Assembly (NCBI GenBank): GCA_903869875.1
Contig: CAIQAW010000021.1
Location: 1-15,325, forward strand
From: Candidatus Nomurabacteria bacterium
GTDB taxonomy: Bacteria; Patescibacteriota; Minisyncoccia; Phycocordibacterales; UBA9973
Direction: 5' to 3'
Length of the DNA: 15,325 nt
Shown: piece after piece, positions 8,680 to 15,325 of the stretch
Layout: each line of letters starts with the position of its first letter
Position numbering within the stretch: the stretch's first letter is position 1
Translations under genes and position numbers: made by a program
The notes under the pieces: model-generated
Database searches by the model: none
Seen by the model: the letters and a program-made list of their open reading frames with translations, nothing else
What the model was told of the DNA's origin: nothing

Positions 8680-8688
8680 TGCTACAAT
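8680..8688 (+). promoter_or_regulatory. Candidate extended -10 promoter upstream of the Ig-like gene
   Basis: TGCTACAAT fits the extended -10 consensus TGnTATAAT with one mismatch. It lies in the 43-nt gap after the giant gene, and the predicted transcript start falls near 8695. No good -35 box at 16-18 nt is visible. A purine run, agaagaag (8698-8705), sits 6 nt before the ATG and may act as a weak ribosome binding site. I see no terminator hairpin in this gap, so readthrough from the giant gene is also possible. Confidence 0.4.
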
Positions 8689-8711
8689 TAACATATTAGA
8701 AGAAGTATTGT

Positions 8712-11700
8712 ATGAAATTATATATTTATAACAAAATAAAATACTTGCTTATTATATGTTTTTTTGTTTTTGCTGTTAAAGCAAATGCTATAACACTGGA
8801 TAATACAAACTATTCTCTAGATGTATACGGTTCTGTACCCATTATAGTTGCACCACCAGCAACAGATGGATTGCTGTATATATACGATGTTGTCTCAGGT
8901 ATAATGTCTATTTATTTTGATAGGTACAATGAAGGTGACGATCTAAACTACAGTAGACTTATACCAGGCCAATATTCTGTGGTGGAACTTTCTCCGTCTG
9001 CAGGTGACGAATGGGTGTGTAATTTGCCTGACCAAGAATTGTTATATAACGAATGTAAAAATTTGAGTGGTTTTGTAAATGAATTTATATTTAGAATCAA
9101 GTATGGTTCGTATGAATACGGTGGTGGTGTAGATGAACCTCCATTAAGTGTTACCATACCTATGTACCAGCCTATTGCTAGTATTGCTTCGCCAAATTCA
9201 ACTGGGTTTTTTTCTAAAATAATTCCAATTGTATACAGTGTAGTAGACTATAACGACACATTTAGCGAACAAAGCAGACAACAGTATGGGCTACCTGAAA
9301 ACCCAGTTAGTTTGTTTTATACAGATGTTTTTACTAGAAGTTACGATGCAGATACTTCTGATACACAGAAAAAACTTATTACCGAAGGTTTGCCTGCAAC
9401 TGGTACGTATTCTTGGGACGTAAGTGGTTTGGTAGAAAAAAAGTTTTACCAAGTTATAGTACGCGCAATAGACAAGTCAGGTATGGTAGGCCAAGTAGTG
9501 TCAGAATTGTTTAATGTAGATTTAACAGCACCAAATTTTATAGTTCAAGTTAACCCTGGTGTTGTTAAAAAAGAAAAAGTTACCATAACAATAAAGTCTT
9601 CTGAAAAGCTTGTAACTATGCCAACAGTTTCTGTTACTCAGCGTGGGGCAGAACCTAAGAAAATTACAATTACAGAAGAAAATGGTGTATATACAGGATT
9701 TTACCAACCAGTAGACGGTTTCGACGGAACTGCAAGTGTGTTAGTAACAGGTACAGACTTTGCTGGGAACACGGGCAACCTTATAGTAGGTGGGGGTAAT
9801 TTTACTGTAGGTATAAACCCACCAGCAAAACCTATAATATTAAAGCCATATAATAATGAAAAATCTTCTACAAATAAAATAACTATAAATGGTACTACTC
9901 GCGAAGACACCACTGTTAATGTTACTGTAAACGGAAAAGAAAAATACACCGCAAAACCAAATGACAAGGGTGAATTTGTTGTGCCTGCAGTAGTTCTAGA
10001 TAAAAACAATACTAATGGTAAAAACATAATAAATATTACATCTGTAGACACATTTAGTGCTATAAGTGAACCAGTTGTTCTAACTGTCTACTATAATATT
10101 GCCCCAACAGTAAGCTTGTTAGAACAACCTAAAACTTTACTAGTTGGTAAAACAATATTATCAGTAAAAGGTAACGATGAAAACGGCGATAGTATAAGGT
10201 ATACATACGAAATATCAGAAGATGTTAAAAACGCACCGTATATATGGAAAACCATTGAAAACATTCCTATAGAAAAGATAACTTTTAATACAACTAAGTA
10301 TGTTGACGGAAACTATGTTTTGCGTGTTACCGCTGACGACGGTTTTACTACCGCTGTTTCTGAAACAGTTCCTGTACAAATAAAGAATGAAAGTTCTTTT
10401 TTTATCAGGTTCTACGACGGTATACATACAGTTACCAAAGATAGTCAGGTTACAATGCGTGGTATAGTTTTTGCTGATAAAAAAACTTTACCTTTTCCAA
10501 CAATAAAAAGTCTATATTACAGTATAAATGACGGACAAAACTGGAATAAAGTTTCAGCACTAGATGGTGCATTTGATTCAGGGGAAGAAAGGTTTTCAGT
10601 AACAATAACTGGTTTAAAACCAGGGCTGTACAATACACTGTGGCAAACAAAAGATTCTAAAGGGGCAATAGTAAATGAAGTACAACCTGTAATAGTAGAC
10701 CAAACAGTGCCAACAGCGCCTAAAATTATTTCGCCAGAAGCAAATAAAGTTTTAACTAATACTGACAACGAACTAAAACAAAAAGACGTTTTTACATATA
10801 GTATAAATGGTACATCTGAACCAGATAGTAACGTTGTTCTATTTGTTGATGGTAAAACATATTCAACCAAAACTTCTTATGACGGTATTTTTAAGATTTC
10901 TAATATAGTTTTGTTAAAACATGGTGTGTACAACATGAAGTTATTTGCCGAAGATGAAGCTAAAAACAAAAGTTCAACATTAGAACAAAGTGTTACATAC
11001 GACAATCCGCCTACAATAGTATTTACTTCACCTAGAAATGGTAAAGGACTGGGTTCAAACACAACTATATCGTGGCTAATAAGCGACCCAGATAAAGACA
11101 CAATTATAAACACTAACCTTAGCTACAGGGTAATCGGTGCTGGTTTTATAAGCCTTAAAAAGGACATTAAAACAAACAGTTATGTCTGGGACACAACTAA
11201 AATTTCTGGTAAAAACTTTGAACTTAAATTAGAAACCTCAGACGGTATGGTTAAGAAAACTGAAACAATACCATTTACATTGGATAAGGAAGTACCGGAA
11301 ATTGTATCTGCGGTAAACAGTACTGGTATAGTCAATGGAATTAACTTTACCGGTAAGGCCAAAGACAGTGGCACAGGTATAGAATATGTAGAATATTCAA
11401 TAGTTTCAGTTGATGATTTAAATAAAAAAGCAGAAATAGTATGGCACAAGGCAAATGTTAAAAATGTTTCGCACACAGATGCAGATTTTTACGTAAACGA
11501 AAAAACAAATTTATCAGACGGGCAATACCAAATTGCAGTTAGGGCAGTTGATTTTGCTGGCAATGTGTCAGAAAAGAAATACCTACTAACATCAGTAGAC
11601 ACTACAGCTCCAAACGTAGGCAGTGTTGCTGTATATAACAGTGGGGTAGTACTAGATAGTGTAGACAACGTATGGAACATATCAGTAGGTGTGCCGTTGG

Positions 11701-12008
11701 ACATGGTTGTTTCTTTAGAAAAAAACGCAGTTAGTGCGTATACACAATACGAAGGCATAAAAACAAATTTAGTTTACGACAAGGCAACTGGTTTATGGAA
11801 AAATAAAATTATGTTTGAAACAGAAGGTACAAAAAATGTTTCAATAAATGTTACAGACAGTATAGGTAACAATACACAACAAAATTTATTAAGTTTTAAT
11901 GTTAGTAATAAAATAAACTTAGATTCTGTAAGCAATACACAAACACAAGTAGTTCAGAAAAAGCGTACTTCGTTGTGGGAAAAGATCAAAAGCATGTTAC
12001 ACTGGTAG
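8712..12008 (+). CDS. Secreted multi-domain Ig-like surface protein
   Basis: The protein has 1098 residues. Residues 1-26 form a signal peptide: a Lys-containing start, a hydrophobic core YLLIICFFVFAV and an ANA cleavage site before ITLDN. The rest is beta-rich with several Ig-like or fibronectin-like segments. These include DLTAPNFIVQVNP (about residue 268), PAKPIILKPYNN...INGTT (about 370), IAPTVSLLEQP...VTADDGFT (about 461-555), INGTSEPDSNVVLFVDGK (about 695), PPTIVFTSPRNGKGL (about 770), DKEVPEIVSAVNSTG (about 858) and DTTAPNVGSVAVYNSG (about 963). The TAP and TSEPDSNV patterns are typical of bacterial Ig-like adhesin modules. There is no catalytic motif. The C-terminus is a basic amphipathic stretch, RTSLWEKIKSMLHW, with no membrane helix or sortase motif. 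Stop codons TAG TAG lie 4 nt before the next gene, which suggests co-transcription. A structural or adhesive role next to the giant fibre is inferred; the precise function is unknown. Confidence 0.88.
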   Translation: MKLYIYNKIKYLLIICFFVFAVKANAITLDNTNYSLDVYGSVPIIVAPPATDGLLYIYDVVSGIMSIYFDRYNEGDDLNYSRLIPGQYSVVELSPSAGDEWVCNLPDQELLYNECKNLSGFVNEFIFRIKYGSYEYGGGVDEPPLSVTIPMYQPIASIASPNSTGFFSKIIPIVYSVVDYNDTFSEQSRQQYGLPENPVSLFYTDVFTRSYDADTSDTQKKLITEGLPATGTYSWDVSGLVEKKFYQVIVRAIDKSGMVGQVVSELFNVDLTAPNFIVQVNPGVVKKEKVTITIKSSEKLVTMPTVSVTQRGAEPKKITITEENGVYTGFYQPVDGFDGTASVLVTGTDFAGNTGNLIVGGGNFTVGINPPAKPIILKPYNNEKSSTNKITINGTTREDTTVNVTVNGKEKYTAKPNDKGEFVVPAVVLDKNNTNGKNIINITSVDTFSAISEPVVLTVYYNIAPTVSLLEQPKTLLVGKTILSVKGNDENGDSIRYTYEISEDVKNAPYIWKTIENIPIEKITFNTTKYVDGNYVLRVTADDGFTTAVSETVPVQIKNESSFFIRFYDGIHTVTKDSQVTMRGIVFADKKTLPFPTIKSLYYSINDGQNWNKVSALDGAFDSGEERFSVTITGLKPGLYNTLWQTKDSKGAIVNEVQPVIVDQTVPTAPKIISPEANKVLTNTDNELKQKDVFTYSINGTSEPDSNVVLFVDGKTYSTKTSYDGIFKISNIVLLKHGVYNMKLFAEDEAKNKSSTLEQSVTYDNPPTIVFTSPRNGKGLGSNTTISWLISDPDKDTIINTNLSYRVIGAGFISLKKDIKTNSYVWDTTKISGKNFELKLETSDGMVKKTETIPFTLDKEVPEIVSAVNSTGIVNGINFTGKAKDSGTGIEYVEYSIVSVDDLNKKAEIVWHKANVKNVSHTDADFYVNEKTNLSDGQYQIAVRAVDFAGNVSEKKYLLTSVDTTAPNVGSVAVYNSGVVLDSVDNVWNISVGVPLDMVVSLEKNAVSAYTQYEGIKTNLVYDKATGLWKNKIMFETEGTKNVSINVTDSIGNNTQQNLLSFNVSNKINLDSVSNTQTQVVQKKRTSLWEKIKSMLHW

Positions 12009-12012
12009 TAGT

Positions 12013-12588
12013 ATGAAACACTATACGAAAAACATAATAATAGTAGCGTGTATTTTAGGAGGCATATTTTACATGTTGTATGCCAGGGGTGGTAGTTTAA
12101 TTCAAAAGTTTATACCTGACACACAGGTTGCATCTAATACAAAACAAAATTCTGCTATGGCAGTAGGTAGCACAATGCCGTATTTCGATCTATATACCTT
12201 AGACCAAACAAAAATTAGCACAACTGACCTTAAAGGTTACCCAGTATTGATAACTTTTTGGGCAACATGGAACAGCGACTCGGTAGACCAAATTAAAATA
12301 CTGGACGACTATACTAAACAATATAGTAAAACAAACAGGTTGTTGCCTGTGCGTATAGTTACTATAAACAGCCAAGAACCAGCCAGTACAGCCGGGGCAC
12401 TGATAAAAAGGGGTGGGTATATTCTAGACGTACTTTCAGACCAGTCTGGCAGTGTAGGTACTGAATTTGCCATTAAAACATTGCCCACAAGTTTCTTTAT
12501 AGATAAAAATGGAATTATAAAAAACATAAGCGTAGGCACGTTGAGTGAAAAGGAAATTGTGGATAAATTAGACGCTATTATTAATTAA
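12013..12588 (+). CDS. Membrane-anchored TlpA/redoxin-like protein lacking the CxxC active site
   Basis: The protein has 191 residues. Residues 8-23 form an N-terminal membrane anchor (IIIVACILGGIFYMLY), so the rest is probably outside the membrane. The thioredoxin fold is clear: AVGSTMPYFDLYTLDQTKIS (about 49-68), LKGYPVLITFWATW (73-86), the cis-Pro loop TLPTSFFID (156-164) and the closing strand NGIIKNISVGTLS. In TlpA-family thiol-disulfide oxidoreductases WATW is followed by CxxC. Here residues 87-90 are Asn-Ser-Asp-Ser (codons 12271-12282), so both catalytic cysteines are absent. The only cysteine is in the anchor. The protein cannot do thiol-disulfide exchange by the usual mechanism. A binding, chaperone or structural role is more likely, but its target is unknown. 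It starts 4 nt after the upstream gene's stop, without a clear Shine-Dalgarno, which is consistent with translational coupling. Confidence 0.88.
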   Translation: MKHYTKNIIIVACILGGIFYMLYARGGSLIQKFIPDTQVASNTKQNSAMAVGSTMPYFDLYTLDQTKISTTDLKGYPVLITFWATWNSDSVDQIKILDDYTKQYSKTNRLLPVRIVTINSQEPASTAGALIKRGGYILDVLSDQSGSVGTEFAIKTLPTSFFIDKNGIIKNISVGTLSEKEIVDKLDAIIN

Positions 12589-12595
12589 AGTAGTG

Positions 12596-12601
12596 TATAC
12601 T
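12596..12601 (+). promoter_or_regulatory. Candidate -10 box placed for a leaderless transcript
   Basis: TATACT spans -12 to -7 relative to the ATG at 12608, which is where a -10 box would sit if transcription began at the start codon itself. No Shine-Dalgarno precedes that ATG. I see no convincing -35 element, so this is only a candidate. Confidence 0.3.
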
Positions 12602-12607
12602 GTATAT

Positions 12608-14110
12608 ATGTCTATAGATTTTATTGTAAACAACATACATTTTACTATCGAACTTTTAGGTGCACTGTGTTTCTTTGTAATGGCTTGGTTAGCAGTCGAT
12701 GCATATAAAGCTGGTAAACATTATTCTTTATTGTTTCGTGTTTTAGGTTTGTCTTTGATGGCACTGTGGCAGGTGGTACATGCGTTTAGCCTAAGTGGGG
12801 ACATTGTGAAATTCTTTGGTTTCAGTGGTTATATTGTGGGGTTGGTTTTTGTTTTGGCTAGTTATATGGCAAGCCCTAAAATGGCAGGGCTTTCAGCAAT
12901 ATTAATAATACCTTCATTTGCTGGGGTGTTTACATTTTTTGAAGGTGTAGCTGTATTGTTGTTAAGTGCGATAACATTTACTGTATATGGTCAGATGAAA
13001 CGTGAACATAATGCCAGTTTGAATTCTTTGGTTTTAGGTTTTCTTTTTACCACCATAGGCAGTATTTTAATGGCTATAAGTGGTGTAATTGATGTACAAA
13101 ATGTTTATTGGTATATTGCACATTTGTTTGAAGTCCTTGGCTTTATGTCTTTTACATACTGGGTTTGGCAGTACCTGCGTATGCGCATACACGAAAGCCT
13201 GGTTTTGATATTTCTAACGATGACTATATTTATAGCTACATTGGTTACATTGGCTTTCTCTACAATACTGATTAGTAAAGTAGAACAACAAACCAGAAAC
13301 AACCTGCTTATAGATGCAAAAGTTTTTGACTTCACGGTGCAGAACCTTATGGACAAATCAGGTGCAGAGTCAAAATACATAGCAACTAATACACTGTTAC
13401 CAAACATAGTTTCAAGCGGGGACACTATTCGTTTACAAACAGTGTTAACACAGTACCTTGAATCTGAAAAACTAGGCTTTCTATTAGCAACTGATGCTTC
13501 TGGAACTGTTATTATGCGTGCCCATGCAGTAACAGAATATGGCGACTCTATAGCCTATGAACGTAGTGTAGAAGAAGCCTTGGTTGGAAATTCGTTTACT
13601 ACTATAGAATATTCACCCCGAGAAAAGTTTTCTATTCGTTCAGCATCGCCATTGTATAAAGACGGTAAAGTTGTAGGTACCATTGTTGCTGGTTTTCCAC
13701 TAGACAATGTAATGGTAGACGGTATTAAAAACATTACCGGACTAGATACAACACTGTACCAGGCAGACTTGGCCGTAGCATCTACGTCTATGTCAGCAGA
13801 TGGACGCAGTAGGTTAGTAGGTGTACCGATAGAAGACACAACGGTAAAAAATAATGTTTTAGTAATGGGCCAGACTGTTACTTCGAAGGTTAATATTTCA
13901 GGTATGCCATTTTTAGCTAGTTACGTACCGTTTGAAAACACTGATGGAAAAATAGTAGGTATGTTTTCTTCGGCTAAACCCCAGTCTGATATAGTAGATA
14001 TTGCAAACACAACGAACAGACTTACATTGTTAGCGGTTACCGTTATACTTATTATATTGGCCGTGCCAATGTACCTAGTAACAAAAAAACTATTAGGCGA
14101 CAGTGTATAA
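12608..14110 (+). CDS. Polytopic membrane sensor with double-Cache-like domain and no transmitter
   Basis: The protein has 500 residues from the ATG at 12608. An in-frame GTG at 12593 would add five residues but overlaps a candidate -10 box. Residues 1-190 contain about seven hydrophobic helices (roughly 13-33, 40-60, 72-88, 94-110, 112-130, 139-160, 166-188). Another helix, about 197-222, leads into an extracytoplasmic region at about 235-465. That region reads as two PAS-like Cache halves: GFLLATDASGTVIMRA...SASPLYKDGKVVGTIVAGFP and ITGLDTTLYQADLAVASTS...YVPFENTDGKIVGMFSS. The closing helix is about 471-492, followed by only eight residues. In Cache sensors this last helix normally continues into HAMP and a kinase, cyclase or chemoreceptor domain, but here nothing follows. 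It is probably a small-molecule sensor or accessory subunit that signals through a partner. The kinase-like gene 12 nt downstream is the obvious candidate. The ligand is unknown. Confidence 0.82.
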   Translation: MSIDFIVNNIHFTIELLGALCFFVMAWLAVDAYKAGKHYSLLFRVLGLSLMALWQVVHAFSLSGDIVKFFGFSGYIVGLVFVLASYMASPKMAGLSAILIIPSFAGVFTFFEGVAVLLLSAITFTVYGQMKREHNASLNSLVLGFLFTTIGSILMAISGVIDVQNVYWYIAHLFEVLGFMSFTYWVWQYLRMRIHESLVLIFLTMTIFIATLVTLAFSTILISKVEQQTRNNLLIDAKVFDFTVQNLMDKSGAESKYIATNTLLPNIVSSGDTIRLQTVLTQYLESEKLGFLLATDASGTVIMRAHAVTEYGDSIAYERSVEEALVGNSFTTIEYSPREKFSIRSASPLYKDGKVVGTIVAGFPLDNVMVDGIKNITGLDTTLYQADLAVASTSMSADGRSRLVGVPIEDTTVKNNVLVMGQTVTSKVNISGMPFLASYVPFENTDGKIVGMFSSAKPQSDIVDIANTTNRLTLLAVTVILIILAVPMYLVTKKLLGDSV

Positions 14111-14119
14111 TAATATAAT
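14106..14119 (+). promoter_or_regulatory. Two overlapping-register TATAAT boxes before the CHASE4 gene
   Basis: Perfect -10 hexamers TATAAT occur at 14106-14111 and 14114-14119, spanning the end of the upstream gene and the 12-nt gap. The first would place a start only a few bases before the ATG at 14123. No -35 or Shine-Dalgarno is evident. The local AT-richness makes chance matches plausible. Confidence 0.3.
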
Positions 14120-14122
14120 TAT

Positions 14123-15325
14123 ATGAAACCAAGGCGTACATCTTCGATAAGAATAAAACTGCTAGTAATATTTACCGTATGTATTATAGGTTTGTCTTTG
14201 ATTATTAATTTTTATTCAACACAGATATTTCAAAAAAGTTACAGTACTATAGAAGAAAATTCTGTAGTACAAGACATAGAAAGGGTAACTGACACACTAG
14301 ACAACACCACTGCACAAATCAGTGTTCGTTTAATAGACTGGGCATGGTGGGACGACACATACCAGTTTATGAAGGATAAAAATAAACCTTATGTTGAATC
14401 TAACTTAGGTATAAATTCTATTTCAAACATTAAAATAAACTCAATGGTTTTTGTAGATACTAACCACGATGTTTTATTTAAGAAGTCAGTTAACTATATA
14501 AAAAGACAAGAAATACCTTCTGACACTATAGAAGAACACGTGCATGCACACCCAGCACTGACCACAATACCCAACGACAAAATTCCAGTTCAGGGTTTGA
14601 TAATGTTGCCTGAAGGCCCTATGTTGGTTACTGCGGTTTCAGTTTTAAATAGCGATGCCCAAGGTCCTGGACACGGCACACTGCTGTTTGGTAAATATTT
14701 TGATTCAAATTTAGTACATGACATAAGTAACCTTACACATATACCAGTAACAGTATATAACTATAACGATCTATTTTTGCCTTCAGATGTATCTATAGCC
14801 AAGAAAAACCTAGACGAGAAAAACCCGATATTCGTAAATGCTGTTTCTGAAACTACTGTTGCGGGGTATAGTGTGGTTAACGACTACTATGGACAACCCG
14901 CGGTAATAATAAAAACAGAAAGCCCTAGAACTGTGTACATAGAAGGTTTACATAACTTGCGTGTCTTTGTTGCAGTAGCAACTGTGGCCATTATACTTTT
15001 TGGTATTATAATTTACCTGTTTATAGAAGTGTTTTTTGTGTATAGGTTTTCGAAACTTAGTTATGAAGTAGACACAATAAGCCAAACGAAAGACTTTACA
15101 AAACGTGTAACCGAAAGCCGAAAAGACGGTATAGGTTCTGTTGCCGTGGCAATAAACGAAATGTTGAACATACTAAATTCAGTATTAAAACTAGAAGAAA
15201 AACACCATAAAGAAGTGGAAGATTCAGAACATACGTTGAATGAAAAAGTTTTAGAGTTAGAAAAAACAAACAGGTTAATGGTAGGTAGGGAACTGCAAAT
15301 GATAGAACTGAAAAAACAAATAGAA
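14123..15325 (+). CDS. CHASE4-HAMP sensor protein, probable histidine kinase (3' partial)
   Basis: The frame is open from the ATG at 14123 to the right edge (401 codons, no stop). Residues 12-35 form a first membrane helix. Residues about 50-265 are an extracytoplasmic domain with the CHASE4 signature DWAWWDDTYQFM (72-83), then YVESNLGINSIS, NSMVFVDTNHDVLFKK and LPEGPMLVTAVSVL. A second helix at about 280-305 leads into a HAMP segment at about 305-357 (DTISQTKDFTKRV...GSVAVAINEMLNIL). A charged coiled coil (about 356-401) ends with RLMVGRELQMIELKKQIE, a linker type I associate with the region before PAS or HisKA domains. The phosphoacceptor histidine and ATPase domain would lie past the edge, so 'kinase' is inference. 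CHASE4 also occurs in diguanylate cyclases and chemoreceptors. It is probably co-transcribed with the Cache-type sensor just upstream. Confidence 0.85.
   Translation, partial: MKPRRTSSIRIKLLVIFTVCIIGLSLIINFYSTQIFQKSYSTIEENSVVQDIERVTDTLDNTTAQISVRLIDWAWWDDTYQFMKDKNKPYVESNLGINSISNIKINSMVFVDTNHDVLFKKSVNYIKRQEIPSDTIEEHVHAHPALTTIPNDKIPVQGLIMLPEGPMLVTAVSVLNSDAQGPGHGTLLFGKYFDSNLVHDISNLTHIPVTVYNYNDLFLPSDVSIAKKNLDEKNPIFVNAVSETTVAGYSVVNDYYGQPAVIIKTESPRTVYIEGLHNLRVFVAVATVAIILFGIIIYLFIEVFFVYRFSKLSYEVDTISQTKDFTKRVTESRKDGIGSVAVAINEMLNILNSVLKLEEKHHKEVEDSEHTLNEKVLELEKTNRLMVGRELQMIELKKQIE

Noticed and set aside
8669..8711. Intrinsic terminator between the giant gene and the Ig-like gene
   Set aside because: I found no GC-rich hairpin followed by a T run in this 43-nt gap.
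12230..12300. Sequencing error or frameshift as the reason for the missing CxxC
   Set aside because: The frame continues cleanly on both sides, with WATW just before and an ordinary helix after. Changing both cysteine codons would need several separate substitutions.
2..15325. Use of an alternative genetic code (UGA as glycine), since all four visible stops are TAG or TAA
   Set aside because: About 5000 codons, very rich in glycine, contain no in-frame TGA. Under such a code TGA would appear often. Four stops are too few to show avoidance of TGA.

Overview
The window is fully coding on the + strand and moderately AT-rich. It carries five consecutive genes in the same direction, the first cut by the left edge and the last by the right edge. 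The repetitive, phage-tail-fibre-like surface protein, the very short intergenic gaps, and the weak or missing Shine-Dalgarno sites resemble Candidate Phyla Radiation (Patescibacteria) genomes. This assignment is inferred from family resemblance, because the window holds no marker gene. No frame used here contains an internal TGA, even though the first protein is very rich in glycine. The UGA=Gly code of Gracilibacteria and Absconditabacteria therefore does not apply. All four visible stops are TAG or TAA.

Region 2-8668 is one giant open frame of at least 2888 residues that is already open at the left edge. In order it holds: Ala/Thr/Gly/Ser-rich beta repeats; three copies of a Cys-pair module plus one partial copy; tail-fibre-type GIGT motifs; a propeller-like region; a LamG-like jelly-roll with an acidic calcium-type loop; a DLAEYY-type module; a short coiled coil; and a Pro/Thr-rich tail. 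Region 8712-12008 encodes a secreted protein with a signal peptide and several Ig-like domains. Region 12013-12588 encodes a membrane-anchored thioredoxin-fold protein that has lost both cysteines of its active site. Region 12608-14110 encodes a polytopic membrane protein with an extracytoplasmic double-Cache-like domain and no cytoplasmic output domain. Region 14123-15325 (open) is a CHASE4-HAMP sensor, probably a histidine kinase.

The gaps between genes are 43, 4, 19 and 12 nt, and I see no terminator in any of them. The simplest reading is a cell-surface locus: a very large fibre or adhesin, a secreted Ig-like partner, an extracytoplasmic thioredoxin-fold accessory, and two membrane sensors. 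These could link surface contact or ligand binding to signalling. That functional link is inference from gene order only.

The most notable signals are: (i) a nearly identical 185-bp tract shared by two repeat copies that abruptly gives way to about 16% mostly synonymous divergence; (ii) a switch in isoleucine codon choice along the giant gene, from ATC to ATA; (iii) the redox-dead thioredoxin fold; and (iv) a Cache sensor that ends exactly where a HAMP or transmitter domain should begin. I saw no tRNA, rRNA, CRISPR array, insertion sequence or prophage integrase.
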